Source: CAZAYP01 sp964489425 [NCBI: uncultured Verrucomicrobiota bacterium] (GTDB taxonomy: Bacteria; Verrucomicrobiota; Kiritimatiellia; RZYC01). Taken from it: a stretch of 64,000 nt of DNA. Positions 29,615 to 37,197 of the stretch are shown here, one piece after another. How positions within the stretch are numbered: the stretch's first letter is position 1; each line of letters starts with the position of its first letter. The notes beneath the pieces are model-generated. The model searched no databases and had not been told where the DNA came from. It saw only the letters and a program-made list of their open reading frames with translations. The stretch is from assembly GCA_964489425.1 (NCBI GenBank), contig CAZAYP010000020.1:11667-75666 (forward strand). The letters are read 5' to 3'. A program made the position numbers and the translations under genes.

Positions 29615-31375
29615 TTAGTTGTTTTGTTCGATAAATTGGCGCAGGCGCTGCTTGGCGTCCGTGAACCCGGGCACGCGCTGGTATTCCTGGTAGCCGTCAT
29701 TCACTTCCGGCCAATGCACGGCTGAAGATCCCCGCAGCGGGCGCGGTGGCGGCCGCGCTCCGTGCAGGAAGGCCTCGGTAGGCCGCGCCAGGTGCAGAAA
29801 GATCGCGCATAGCAGGGCATAACCCAGCAGCATCGCGGCGGGCATGGCGCGCGCAACCATGGCCTCGCACATCGCCCCGGCCGTGCGGCAGCTGCTCGCG
29901 CAGAAGCCGGCGGCCAACACGGATGTTGCCAGGAGCGCGGCCAGCGTAACGAGCGGCCTCATCGCCGGGGCCAGGTGGGCCTTGACGTAAACGAGGGCCG
30001 GTCCCAGGAGCCACCATAATGCCAGCGTGAGCAGGCCCGCGGCGGCGATCCGCCATGGATCCGCCGGTCGGTCCCCGCGCCAGGCGGTGACCGCCGCCAC
30101 CATCGTGGCCGCGGCCAGGGCCAGGCTGGCGGTGGGATGGGACCACAGGTGCTTCTGTGCCGCCAGCAGCGCGTGCCACGTGACAACATTGGAGTCGCCC
30201 AGCCACATGAGGCCTAAGGACCAGCCACAACACAGGGCGACCAGGGCAACATAGCCCCATGCCGCATGCCGGTCCGGGGGGCCGCGGACTAGATCATGGG
30301 CCATGACCAGGGGCAGGATCACCCCCCACACGCTGAGGCCGCGCATGCCGAAGGTGCCCAGACCCAGCCACCAGCAGTACCAGGCCGCCTGAACATAGAA
30401 ATGCACGGCCATGACTGCGGCCAGCGCGATGAACAACCAGCGTTCCGCGCGGCCGGGCGCCAGCAGGATGCGCCGCGCGAGCGCCACAAAGCCCAGGGCG
30501 TACAAAGGATGGTAGACCAGCAGCCCGTGCCACGGGTGCAGCAGCACGGCCAGCAGTTGCGGGTGGCAGAAATCAATGCTGCGGAACACCCCGTTGCCAA
30601 AAACCAGCGGGCTGGCCCACCAGGAGCCGGTCATCCAGCGGTTGACCAGCAGCAATTGCACCGCGGCGGCGGCGGCGATGGCCGCGCTGCCTGCCGCCGG
30701 CCACAGCCATGGGCGCCACCCGCGCGCGCCAGCGTGGCAGTAGAACTGGCGGCAGGCCACGGCCATGCCCAACAGCGCGTAGCCCGCCAACTGGGTCCGG
30801 ATCAGGACCAGCGTCGCGGCCAGCACCGCGGCGGCGAGCACGTCCCAGGTGCACCATGCGCGTGGCTTGAGCAACCACCACGCCAGCACGGCCAGGATCG
30901 CATGGGCGAGAATCTCCGAGCCATCGGCGCGCGAGTAGAAGCCCAGGTGCGTGCCGAGGAACGCCACGGCCAGCCAAAACAGGATCATGGCCGGGTGGCC
31001 CGGTACCACGCGGCGCAAGGTCGCCGCCATGGCCCACCACAGGCTCAGGGCCGCCAGCCATCCGGCAGCCAGCGAGTCGCCCAGGATTCGCGCCATGGCC
31101 AGGGAAACGCCGTCCAGCGCGCGGAACACGAGCGCCGGCACAGCATAGAAGAGGCCGGGGCCATGCTGCCATTGGGACAGGGGCACGCCCATGGGGGAGG
31201 CTAAATCGCCGCGCAGCCAGAATATGTCGCCCGTGGCCATGGCCCACGCCCAATCCAGGTAACGCAGGTAGTCCGGCCCGCCGCGCGCGCCGGGCAGCAG
31301 CAGCAGGGCGCAGGCCAGCCAGAACAAGCTGCGCCAGGCTTGGCCGCGGGCGTTGATGGGAAAAATGATTTTCAT
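29615..31375 (-). CDS. Polytopic membrane protein, GT-C glycosyltransferase-like
   Basis: The product is 586 residues from ATG 31375; a TTG at 31411 would add 12 residues. It has about 12 hydrophobic segments. The first periplasmic loop, 'GPDYLRYLDWAWAMATGDIFWLRGDLASPMGVPLSQWQHGPG', positions ~32-73, has the Asp-rich and 'G-x-P-L-x-Q-W-x-x-G-P-G' pattern I associate with membrane mannosyltransferase-like (GT39/GT-C) proteins that use lipid-linked sugars. The C-terminal ~50 residues are hydrophilic. It is the last gene of a seven-gene minus-strand operon and its start lies 22 bases after the preceding stop. Which sugar or acceptor it uses is unknown. The GT-C assignment rests on topology and one loop. 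Confidence 0.6.
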   Translation of the reverse strand: MKIIFPINARGQAWRSLFWLACALLLLPGARGGPDYLRYLDWAWAMATGDIFWLRGDLASPMGVPLSQWQHGPGLFYAVPALVFRALDGVSLAMARILGDSLAAGWLAALSLWWAMAATLRRVVPGHPAMILFWLAVAFLGTHLGFYSRADGSEILAHAILAVLAWWLLKPRAWCTWDVLAAAVLAATLVLIRTQLAGYALLGMAVACRQFYCHAGARGWRPWLWPAAGSAAIAAAAAVQLLLVNRWMTGSWWASPLVFGNGVFRSIDFCHPQLLAVLLHPWHGLLVYHPLYALGFVALARRILLAPGRAERWLFIALAAVMAVHFYVQAAWYCWWLGLGTFGMRGLSVWGVILPLVMAHDLVRGPPDRHAAWGYVALVALCCGWSLGLMWLGDSNVVTWHALLAAQKHLWSHPTASLALAAATMVAAVTAWRGDRPADPWRIAAAGLLTLALWWLLGPALVYVKAHLAPAMRPLVTLAALLATSVLAAGFCASSCRTAGAMCEAMVARAMPAAMLLGYALLCAIFLHLARPTEAFLHGARPPPRPLRGSSAVHWPEVNDGYQEYQRVPGFTDAKQRLRQFIEQNN

Positions 31376-31397
31376 GGGCCGCGGAGCATCCTGCCTC

Positions 31398-32318
31398 TTA
31401 GCGTTGGCCAATATACAGGCCCCTTACCACGAATCGGCTGCCACGGCTGTACAATGCGCCGCCGCCGTGCGCCAGGCGGATCTCCGCCAGGCCGGCCGGC
31501 ACGTCCAACGGGCACACCATGGCGCTGCGGGCTTTCGCATGCAGGCGGAACTGGGCCACCTTGTGGCCGTCCAGCGACACGACCATGAGCGGCGCCCCGC
31601 GGATGGCGTTGGCCTTGATATACACCGTCATCGGCCCGGCTTCTTCAAAATGGACGATGTCGGCGATAAAGCCATTTTCGTTAATTTCCACGCCGTTGGT
31701 GCCCGGGTAGGCGTGCATCAGCTGCGCCATGCGCTCGGGCGCCACGTCCGCGGGTGCACGCCAGCGGTAATACGCCGCGGCGTCCGGCGGCAGCGCACCG
31801 AGGTGCAGTTCGCGGAGGTCCAGGTTGCAATCCTCGGGGAACTCGAAGGCGTCGTTGATGAACCCCAGCCCGATCATGTTGCGTCCGGCATGGGTGGGCA
31901 ACATAACCCGGAACAGACCCCATTGGTCGGCGGCGATGTTCACGGCCGCCACCAGGCGGTAATCCAGTTGCACGGTGAGGCATGGGTACGCATGGCGCAA
32001 GGGGAGCCCACGGGCGATGATGTACAGCGGCAGCGGGCCGCCCGCCGGCAGCGTGTATTCGTAGCCCCAGCGGGTGTTGGCAAACAGGCGCAGGCCGCCG
32101 TCGATCTCCTGGGCCACGGCGTTGCGCGGCAGGGCGCCTTTCAGTTCCGCGCCGGCCAGCACGGCGGGAATTTCCTGGTTGGGCCGCGTGGTGACCGGGA
32201 AGAGCTGCTCCTGGCCGAGGAATGCCACGGCCAGGAGGGCCACGGCCATGACCCCGAGCACGCCCCAAACCACGAGGCGATAGCCCTTGATGCGCGCGCG
32301 GCGGTCGCTAATCCGCAT
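31398..32318 (-). CDS. Membrane-anchored periplasmic protein of unknown function
   Basis: The product is 306 residues from ATG 32318, which has a GGGAG ribosome site. Longer upstream reading is only the shadow of the overlapping YfhO-like gene. One membrane segment (residues ~17-37, 'VVWGVLGVMAVALLAVAFLG') is followed by a ~265-residue periplasmic region with mixed beta structure, for example 'GLRLFANTRWGYEYTLPAGG', then 'PLMVVSLDGHKVAQFRL' near the end. The last part reads like a beta-sandwich, possibly carbohydrate-binding, but no conserved motif supports that firmly. Its start overlaps the YfhO-like gene by 11 bases, so they are probably translated together. Confidence 0.65.
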   Translation of the reverse strand: MRISDRRARIKGYRLVVWGVLGVMAVALLAVAFLGQEQLFPVTTRPNQEIPAVLAGAELKGALPRNAVAQEIDGGLRLFANTRWGYEYTLPAGGPLPLYIIARGLPLRHAYPCLTVQLDYRLVAAVNIAADQWGLFRVMLPTHAGRNMIGLGFINDAFEFPEDCNLDLRELHLGALPPDAAAYYRWRAPADVAPERMAQLMHAYPGTNGVEINENGFIADIVHFEEAGPMTVYIKANAIRGAPLMVVSLDGHKVAQFRLHAKARSAMVCPLDVPAGLAEIRLAHGGGALYSRGSRFVVRGLYIGQR

Positions 32319-34737
32319 GGCGTCTCCCTGGGTGCCGGCGACCCGGCCAAGCCAGGCCAACGAACAAGAGCAGCCAGGTGATCGCGCTGAGTGCGGCGCT
32401 CCGATAGAAAAGGCGTGGCCGGTACACGAAGCGGACGTGGCTGGGGCCCGCGGGCAGCGGCACCGCGCGGAACGCGTAGTTGGCCAGGCGGATCCGCTCC
32501 GGCCGGCCATTGATCTCGGCTTCCCAGCCGGGATACCAGGCGTCGTGGAGCACCAGCCAGGCCGGCCGGCGGACGGTCACGGAGATGTCCACTTCCTCCG
32601 GCCGGTAGCGGGTGATTTCCGGCGGCGCCACGATGTCCGCCGGGTCCAGGGCCGGCGCCGATCCCGTGGCTTCCTCGAGCAGGCTCTGGCGGAGCGGGTC
32701 AAAGGATCCGACGGCCATGGCCGCGTACACCTGGCCCGGGTGCAGTCCGGACCGCATCGCCAGCGGCACAAAGGCGCGCGGCAGGCGCGCGGGATTCTCG
32801 TACACCGAAAGACCGGTGTTGGAAAGCGCCATGGGCAGTTCCGGATCCGCGAATTGCGTGGGCGTGGCGATATACCGGACGTTACAGAGGTTCCAGGTGT
32901 CGCGCACTGGCCGCGCGCGCAGCAGGGCGTTCACGCGGTCGAGCATGAACGGATCGTAGCCGCAAAGGTCCTGGTAGCCCAGGATCATGGCCAGGTTCAC
33001 GGGGCAGGCGCGGCTGCCGATGTCCCACCACCGGTCAAACAGCAGGCTGCGGTGCCAGTAGAAGCGCGCCCACTCGGCGCTGCCGCGTTCGCGCGCCCAC
33101 TCCCGCAGGTCTGGCAGTTCGGCGGCGAGCCACTGGGTGTTGGTGCTGAGCAAGGGGAATGATCGAAAATAAAACTGTTGGCCAAGAAAATGAGATGCGC
33201 CCTGGATTGACGCGACCGACACCCGCTCATGGCCGGCCTGGCTGCGGATGAAGTCGAGGGCGGGCCTGACCGGGTCCATGTCCAGGTCGCGCCGCGGCTT
33301 CATGATCCGGTAGCCGGCGCCGAACGTGTACAGGTCGGCCATCAGCGCCACGCCCAGGCCGGCCATGAGATAGTATCTCCGCCGCGGGTGCTCCAGCACC
33401 GCGGCCAGGGTGCGCCGGTGGTAATGGTAGAGCACGAACAGGATCAGCGCCGCGGCCAGCAGCAGGTAGCGGTACAGTTGCGAGTTCAGCACCGCGACGC
33501 CCGCCAGGAAGTACACGACCAACGCGCCGGTGAACCGCCCCGCATACCGTGACCATTGCCGCCAGATGGCGTCCAGCCCCAGGGCCGCGAGCAGGGCCAC
33601 GGCCGTGTACACCAGCAGCAGGTAATCGTGCGGCCAGCGGAACCAGCGCAGCACCTCCACCTGGAAGAACAGCCACGGGAAAAACGACGTGTACTGGCCC
33701 ATGGCCAGGAACAGGCCCAAGAGGATCGCCAGCAGCAGCGGCGGCCGCAAGTCTTCGCCGCGCCGGACCATCAGCCCGCACAGCGCCAGCGCCCCGGCCG
33801 CGGCGCCCAGGTACGGCATGAAAATGACCAGCATCGGGTAGATCGGCGGGTACGGCGCGCCATTGAGCCAGTGCATGAACGGCCAGGCCGCCAGCTTCAA
33901 CAAGGTGGGCCGGATGGAGAAGTTGACGTAGGTATCCATCTGCAGGATCCCGCCTTGACGGGGCGACATGCGAATGAATTCCAGCGCCGGGAACAACAGC
34001 ACCGCAACCAGCCCCAGTACCAGCGCGCCGGCCGCGGCCGCGCCCAACAGCACCCCGGCCAGGCGGCGCCAGCGGCCGTGGTAGACCTGGCCGGAGACCA
34101 GGAACACCGCCAGCAGGCCCACCATGACCTGGCAAATGAGGAAGATGCCCGGCGATCCCCCGAGAAAGCCCAGCGCCGTGATCAGGGCCAGGAACAGCGT
34201 GCGCTTGCCGGTCGGCCGGTCGAACAGCAGGTGCAGGGCCAGCAGTTCCCACGGCAGCCAGCACGCGGTGCTGACGTACGGGAGGTGGACAAACTCGTAG
34301 GCCATGAAACTTCCGTAGGTGAACATGATCGCGCCGGCCGTGGCCGCGAACACGCCCGCCCGGTACCGGCGCAGCAGCCAGAACATGCCCAGCGCGGCCA
34401 CGATGCAGTTGAGCACGCGCAGCAGCGCGATCGCCTCGAAATAAGGCAGGAACATCACCAGCCATTTGAGCGGATAGAACAGGTGGTTTTCCGGGTTGAC
34501 GTAGTAGGGCATGCCGCAGAACACGTGGGGGTTCCACAACGGGAACTCGCCGGCCAGCAGGCGCCGGCGCGCGTACGTCCACCACGGGTAATATTGCGCG
34601 ATCAGGTCGTCGATGAAGAAACAGTGGCTGGTAAAAACCGCCCGGAAATACCAGAGGAACGGCAGGAGCATCAGCCCCAGCACGGCATAACGCTCCGTGG
34701 GCCGCGTCAGGTGGAACTCCGCCGGCAGCTTGATCAT
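32308..34737 (-). CDS. YfhO-family polytopic membrane protein
   Basis: The product is 809 residues from ATG 34737, where ATGA overlaps the stop of the propeller gene. After the first membrane segment comes the YfhO signature: 'FIDDLIAQYYPWWTYARRRL', then 'GEFPLWNPHVFCGMPYYVNP', then 'FYPLKWL'. About 12-13 membrane segments follow, and the last ~250 residues form a soluble periplasmic domain that returns to one final membrane helix near the C-terminus. YfhO-family proteins are GT-C-fold enzymes; B. subtilis YfhO glycosylates lipoteichoic acid. In this genome the acceptor is unknown. All family signature residues I can recall (the Asp-Asp pair, Q-x-Y-P-W, P-L-W-N-P) are present, so it is probably active. 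Confidence 0.8.
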   Translation of the reverse strand: MIKLPAEFHLTRPTERYAVLGLMLLPFLWYFRAVFTSHCFFIDDLIAQYYPWWTYARRRLLAGEFPLWNPHVFCGMPYYVNPENHLFYPLKWLVMFLPYFEAIALLRVLNCIVAALGMFWLLRRYRAGVFAATAGAIMFTYGSFMAYEFVHLPYVSTACWLPWELLALHLLFDRPTGKRTLFLALITALGFLGGSPGIFLICQVMVGLLAVFLVSGQVYHGRWRRLAGVLLGAAAAGALVLGLVAVLLFPALEFIRMSPRQGGILQMDTYVNFSIRPTLLKLAAWPFMHWLNGAPYPPIYPMLVIFMPYLGAAAGALALCGLMVRRGEDLRPPLLLAILLGLFLAMGQYTSFFPWLFFQVEVLRWFRWPHDYLLLVYTAVALLAALGLDAIWRQWSRYAGRFTGALVVYFLAGVAVLNSQLYRYLLLAAALILFVLYHYHRRTLAAVLEHPRRRYYLMAGLGVALMADLYTFGAGYRIMKPRRDLDMDPVRPALDFIRSQAGHERVSVASIQGASHFLGQQFYFRSFPLLSTNTQWLAAELPDLREWARERGSAEWARFYWHRSLLFDRWWDIGSRACPVNLAMILGYQDLCGYDPFMLDRVNALLRARPVRDTWNLCNVRYIATPTQFADPELPMALSNTGLSVYENPARLPRAFVPLAMRSGLHPGQVYAAMAVGSFDPLRQSLLEEATGSAPALDPADIVAPPEITRYRPEEVDISVTVRRPAWLVLHDAWYPGWEAEINGRPERIRLANYAFRAVPLPAGPSHVRFVYRPRLFYRSAALSAITWLLLFVGLAWPGRRHPGRRHAD

Positions 34738-36200
34738 GGCGCCGGCTCCCGGAACACGAGGCGCAGCACCCCTTCGTTGGCCGTGCCAACCCACACCACA
34801 CCCGGCGCGTCCAAGGCCAGCGCGGTGATCGCAGCGGGCAAGGCCCGGCCGCGCAGGCGGACTTCCTGCCAGGCGCCGGCGCGCCAGCGCCACAGGCCGT
34901 GGCGGCGCGTGCCTACCCACCAGCCGCCCGCCGGGTCCGGGACCGTCACCGTGGGCTGAAACCCGCGGAGGCTGGGTGCACCCGGCGGCGGGCCTCCGGT
35001 GGAAGCTTGCGCATTGTTCTCGGCCATGGCCCTCATAACGGACGCGAGCATAGTTGATTTGTTCCCATTGCACAACCCTGCCGGAGCCAGGCAGGTGGCG
35101 CCGGTGGCCGTGAGGACCGCGACTCCGCCATCGGCCAGCGGGACCAAGGCGCGCACCTGGTTGTCGGGCAGGCCGGCCGGGTTCGACCACGCGGCCAGGC
35201 GGGCGCCCGCGCACCGTGCCACGCCGCCTTCCATGGCCAGCCACATGGCGTTGCCCGGCCCGCGGCGAATGCGCAGGACCTGGCCCAGGGCGTCCCCGCC
35301 GGACACCGGCAGGTCGCGCCATGCCGCGCCGCGATGGAGCGTTACCACCCGCGGCCCGCCGCGGCCGTAGCCGATCCACAGCCAGCCCGCGGCGTCCATG
35401 GCCAGCGTGGCCACGTGGTTCGCGCGCAGGCCGGACCCGGTGGGGATGCGCGGGTCGGCCGCGTACCGCACGCGCCAGCCCGTGCCGTCATCGTGCGCCA
35501 ATCCCTGGCGGGTGCCAACCCAGGGCCGGCCGCGCTCGTCGGTGACCACGCACAGGGTTTCGTTGCAGGGCAGGGTGCCGGTCAAAGGGAACTGCAGCAG
35601 GTCGCGCCGGAACGTCTCGTGGCTGCCGTCGGGCCGGTGATGGCTCAGGCCGTTTTCGTAGGCCACCCACACGGATCCGTCCGCGGCAGCATGCAAATCA
35701 TGCACGCTGCGCCGCGCAAACTCGTGGGATTCCGCAATGGGCTGGAAGCGGCCATTGACAAAGCCGCAGACGCCGCGCGCCGTGCCCGCGAGCAGCCCGG
35801 CCGCCGGATCCCAAAGCACGGCCGTGGCCAGGTCGTCGTTCAAGCCCTCTGCGGTAGTGAAGGCATCCACCCGGCCGTTTTGCACGCGCGCCACGCCCTG
35901 GGCCGAGGCTACCCACGGTTCGCCCTCGGGACCCGCGGCCAGCGCCAGGAGGGTGTGACCCGGCAACCCGTCGGCACGCGTCCAAATGCGGGCAACGGTC
36001 CCGTTGGATTGCCACTGGACCAAGCCACCTTCCGTGGCCGCCCAAAACCCGCCATCTTGGGCCGGGAGCACATCGTGCACTGGCCGCAACGCGGTGTAAC
36101 ACTGCGCAGCCATGGGTTCCAAGATCGGCGCAGGGCCACCCCGGGCCGGCGCTGCTGCCGCCAGGATCAGGACCAACCATGATCTGAACATGACATCCAT
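34734..36200 (-). CDS. Secreted two-component-regulator-type beta-propeller protein
   Basis: The product is 488 residues from ATG 36200 (ATG 36191 is also possible). The N-terminus is a signal peptide (hydrophobic residues ~7-17, cleavage near A-R-G). The body is made of propeller blades of the Reg_prop type, with repeated 'DGLPGHTLLALAAGPEGEPWVAS', 'GLNDDLATAVLWDPAAGLLAGT', 'GLRANHVATLAMDAAGWLWIG' and 'PGVVWVGTANEGVLRL' units; these build a 7- or 14-bladed periplasmic sensor-like domain. In hybrid two-component systems such domains precede a kinase, but here none follows and the protein stops after the propeller. It sits between the degenerate phosphatase-fold gene (1 base away) and the YfhO-like gene (4-base overlap), so it probably serves the same envelope system. 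Confidence 0.75.
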   Translation of the reverse strand: MDVMFRSWLVLILAAAAPARGGPAPILEPMAAQCYTALRPVHDVLPAQDGGFWAATEGGLVQWQSNGTVARIWTRADGLPGHTLLALAAGPEGEPWVASAQGVARVQNGRVDAFTTAEGLNDDLATAVLWDPAAGLLAGTARGVCGFVNGRFQPIAESHEFARRSVHDLHAAADGSVWVAYENGLSHHRPDGSHETFRRDLLQFPLTGTLPCNETLCVVTDERGRPWVGTRQGLAHDDGTGWRVRYAADPRIPTGSGLRANHVATLAMDAAGWLWIGYGRGGPRVVTLHRGAAWRDLPVSGGDALGQVLRIRRGPGNAMWLAMEGGVARCAGARLAAWSNPAGLPDNQVRALVPLADGGVAVLTATGATCLAPAGLCNGNKSTMLASVMRAMAENNAQASTGGPPPGAPSLRGFQPTVTVPDPAGGWWVGTRRHGLWRWRAGAWQEVRLRGRALPAAITALALDAPGVVWVGTANEGVLRLVFREPAP

Positions 36201-36201
36201 G

Positions 36202-37197
36202 CTACGGCTCAAAAACCACCGGCCGCCGGAAAAACAGGCCGTCTTCCAGCATTTTCAAGATAACCCCGCCCTCGTGGTCGCGCGGGAGTTCCGTGCCGGC
36301 CAGGTAAAGCAGCGTCATGTACATGTCCGCCGGGTTCACGGCCAGGGGCGTTGGCGGGGCTTGTACCAACGGGCCCCAGGCCAGGAAAAGGCCGGGCGCA
36401 GCCGGAGGTGATTGGCCGCCATCCGCAAGCAGCACGGCGGTTGCACCGGCTGCGACTACCTCCTGCAAGAACGCCAGCAGGCCCTGGTCGAGAACCGCGC
36501 CATAGCGCATGGCCAGGCTGGGATCTGATCGCGCGGCCAGGTTGGAATAACCAGACAGATTCAGGAACACATGGGCCCCTGGATACGTCTGCATGGCAAG
36601 CCGGGCCACTTTCAGGAGCGTCATATCACCAGCCATGCTGAGGGCCCAAGCATCCATCGCGCTGGTCTTCATTCCGTCCTCGGTGGCCGTACGGATGTAA
36701 ACCACCAGCGCGCGCCATCCTGGCAACTGGCGGTCCAGAGGCGTGGCCGTGGAATTTGTTGCCATTCGTTGCAGGTCAGGGTAGGGGGGGATGACCAGGA
36801 GGCGCCCCGGTGTGGCGCGTGGCGTGCGCGTATCCCACCCGACCAGGACCACGTCCGCGCCCTGTTCCGCCAGGCGGTGCCAGATGGGGCGCGGCCGGCC
36901 AGGGCTAGCGGCGCGGCCGTTGAACAGGTCGTTCGCGAATTCGTCCGGCGGTTGCCCAGGCGTGCCCAAGGTTCCGGTCACGGGCGCCTGATCCAGAATG
37001 TTCTGCAGCCGCGGCGTCCGGCCGTCTGACCCGGCGCGCGCGAGCAAGTCCCAATCCAGGCCTGGCACCCAGGCCACGCACAGCCGGGCTCGGGTGTCCA
37101 ACCGGGGCCCGGGCCCCGTGACCCTGAGCCCGGCCCAAACCCCGGCCATGGCCAGGCCCGCGGCCGCGAGGTGCAACACCATGGCGCGCGGCATCAT
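36202..37197 (-). CDS. Membrane-anchored alkaline-phosphatase-fold protein, probably inactive
   Basis: The product is 331 residues with one N-terminal hydrophobic segment (~5-25). The order 'LCVAWVPGLDWDLLARAGSDGRTPRLQNIL', 'GTLGT', 'IWHRLAEQGADVVLVGWDTRTPRATPGRLLV' follows type I phosphodiesterase/alkaline phosphatase superfamily proteins ('GLDGADWDLL..G..PNL..L', 'KPLWDIL...G..VGVVGW'). The C-terminal 'GLFLAWGPLVQAPPTPLAVNPADMYMTLLYLAG' fits the 'GIFIAxGP..xxxPTxLxLxG' end. The usual metal and nucleophile sites are not kept: the first motif has G-L-D-W-D, the Thr/Ser nucleophile region is replaced by 'PDEFANDLFNG', and the S-D-H-G motif reads A-D-G-G. It overlaps the next gene by ATGA. A binding or regulatory role is more likely than catalysis. 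Confidence 0.6.
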   Translation of the reverse strand: MMPRAMVLHLAAAGLAMAGVWAGLRVTGPGPRLDTRARLCVAWVPGLDWDLLARAGSDGRTPRLQNILDQAPVTGTLGTPGQPPDEFANDLFNGRAASPGRPRPIWHRLAEQGADVVLVGWDTRTPRATPGRLLVIPPYPDLQRMATNSTATPLDRQLPGWRALVVYIRTATEDGMKTSAMDAWALSMAGDMTLLKVARLAMQTYPGAHVFLNLSGYSNLAARSDPSLAMRYGAVLDQGLLAFLQEVVAAGATAVLLADGGQSPPAAPGLFLAWGPLVQAPPTPLAVNPADMYMTLLYLAGTELPRDHEGGVILKMLEDGLFFRRPVVFEP

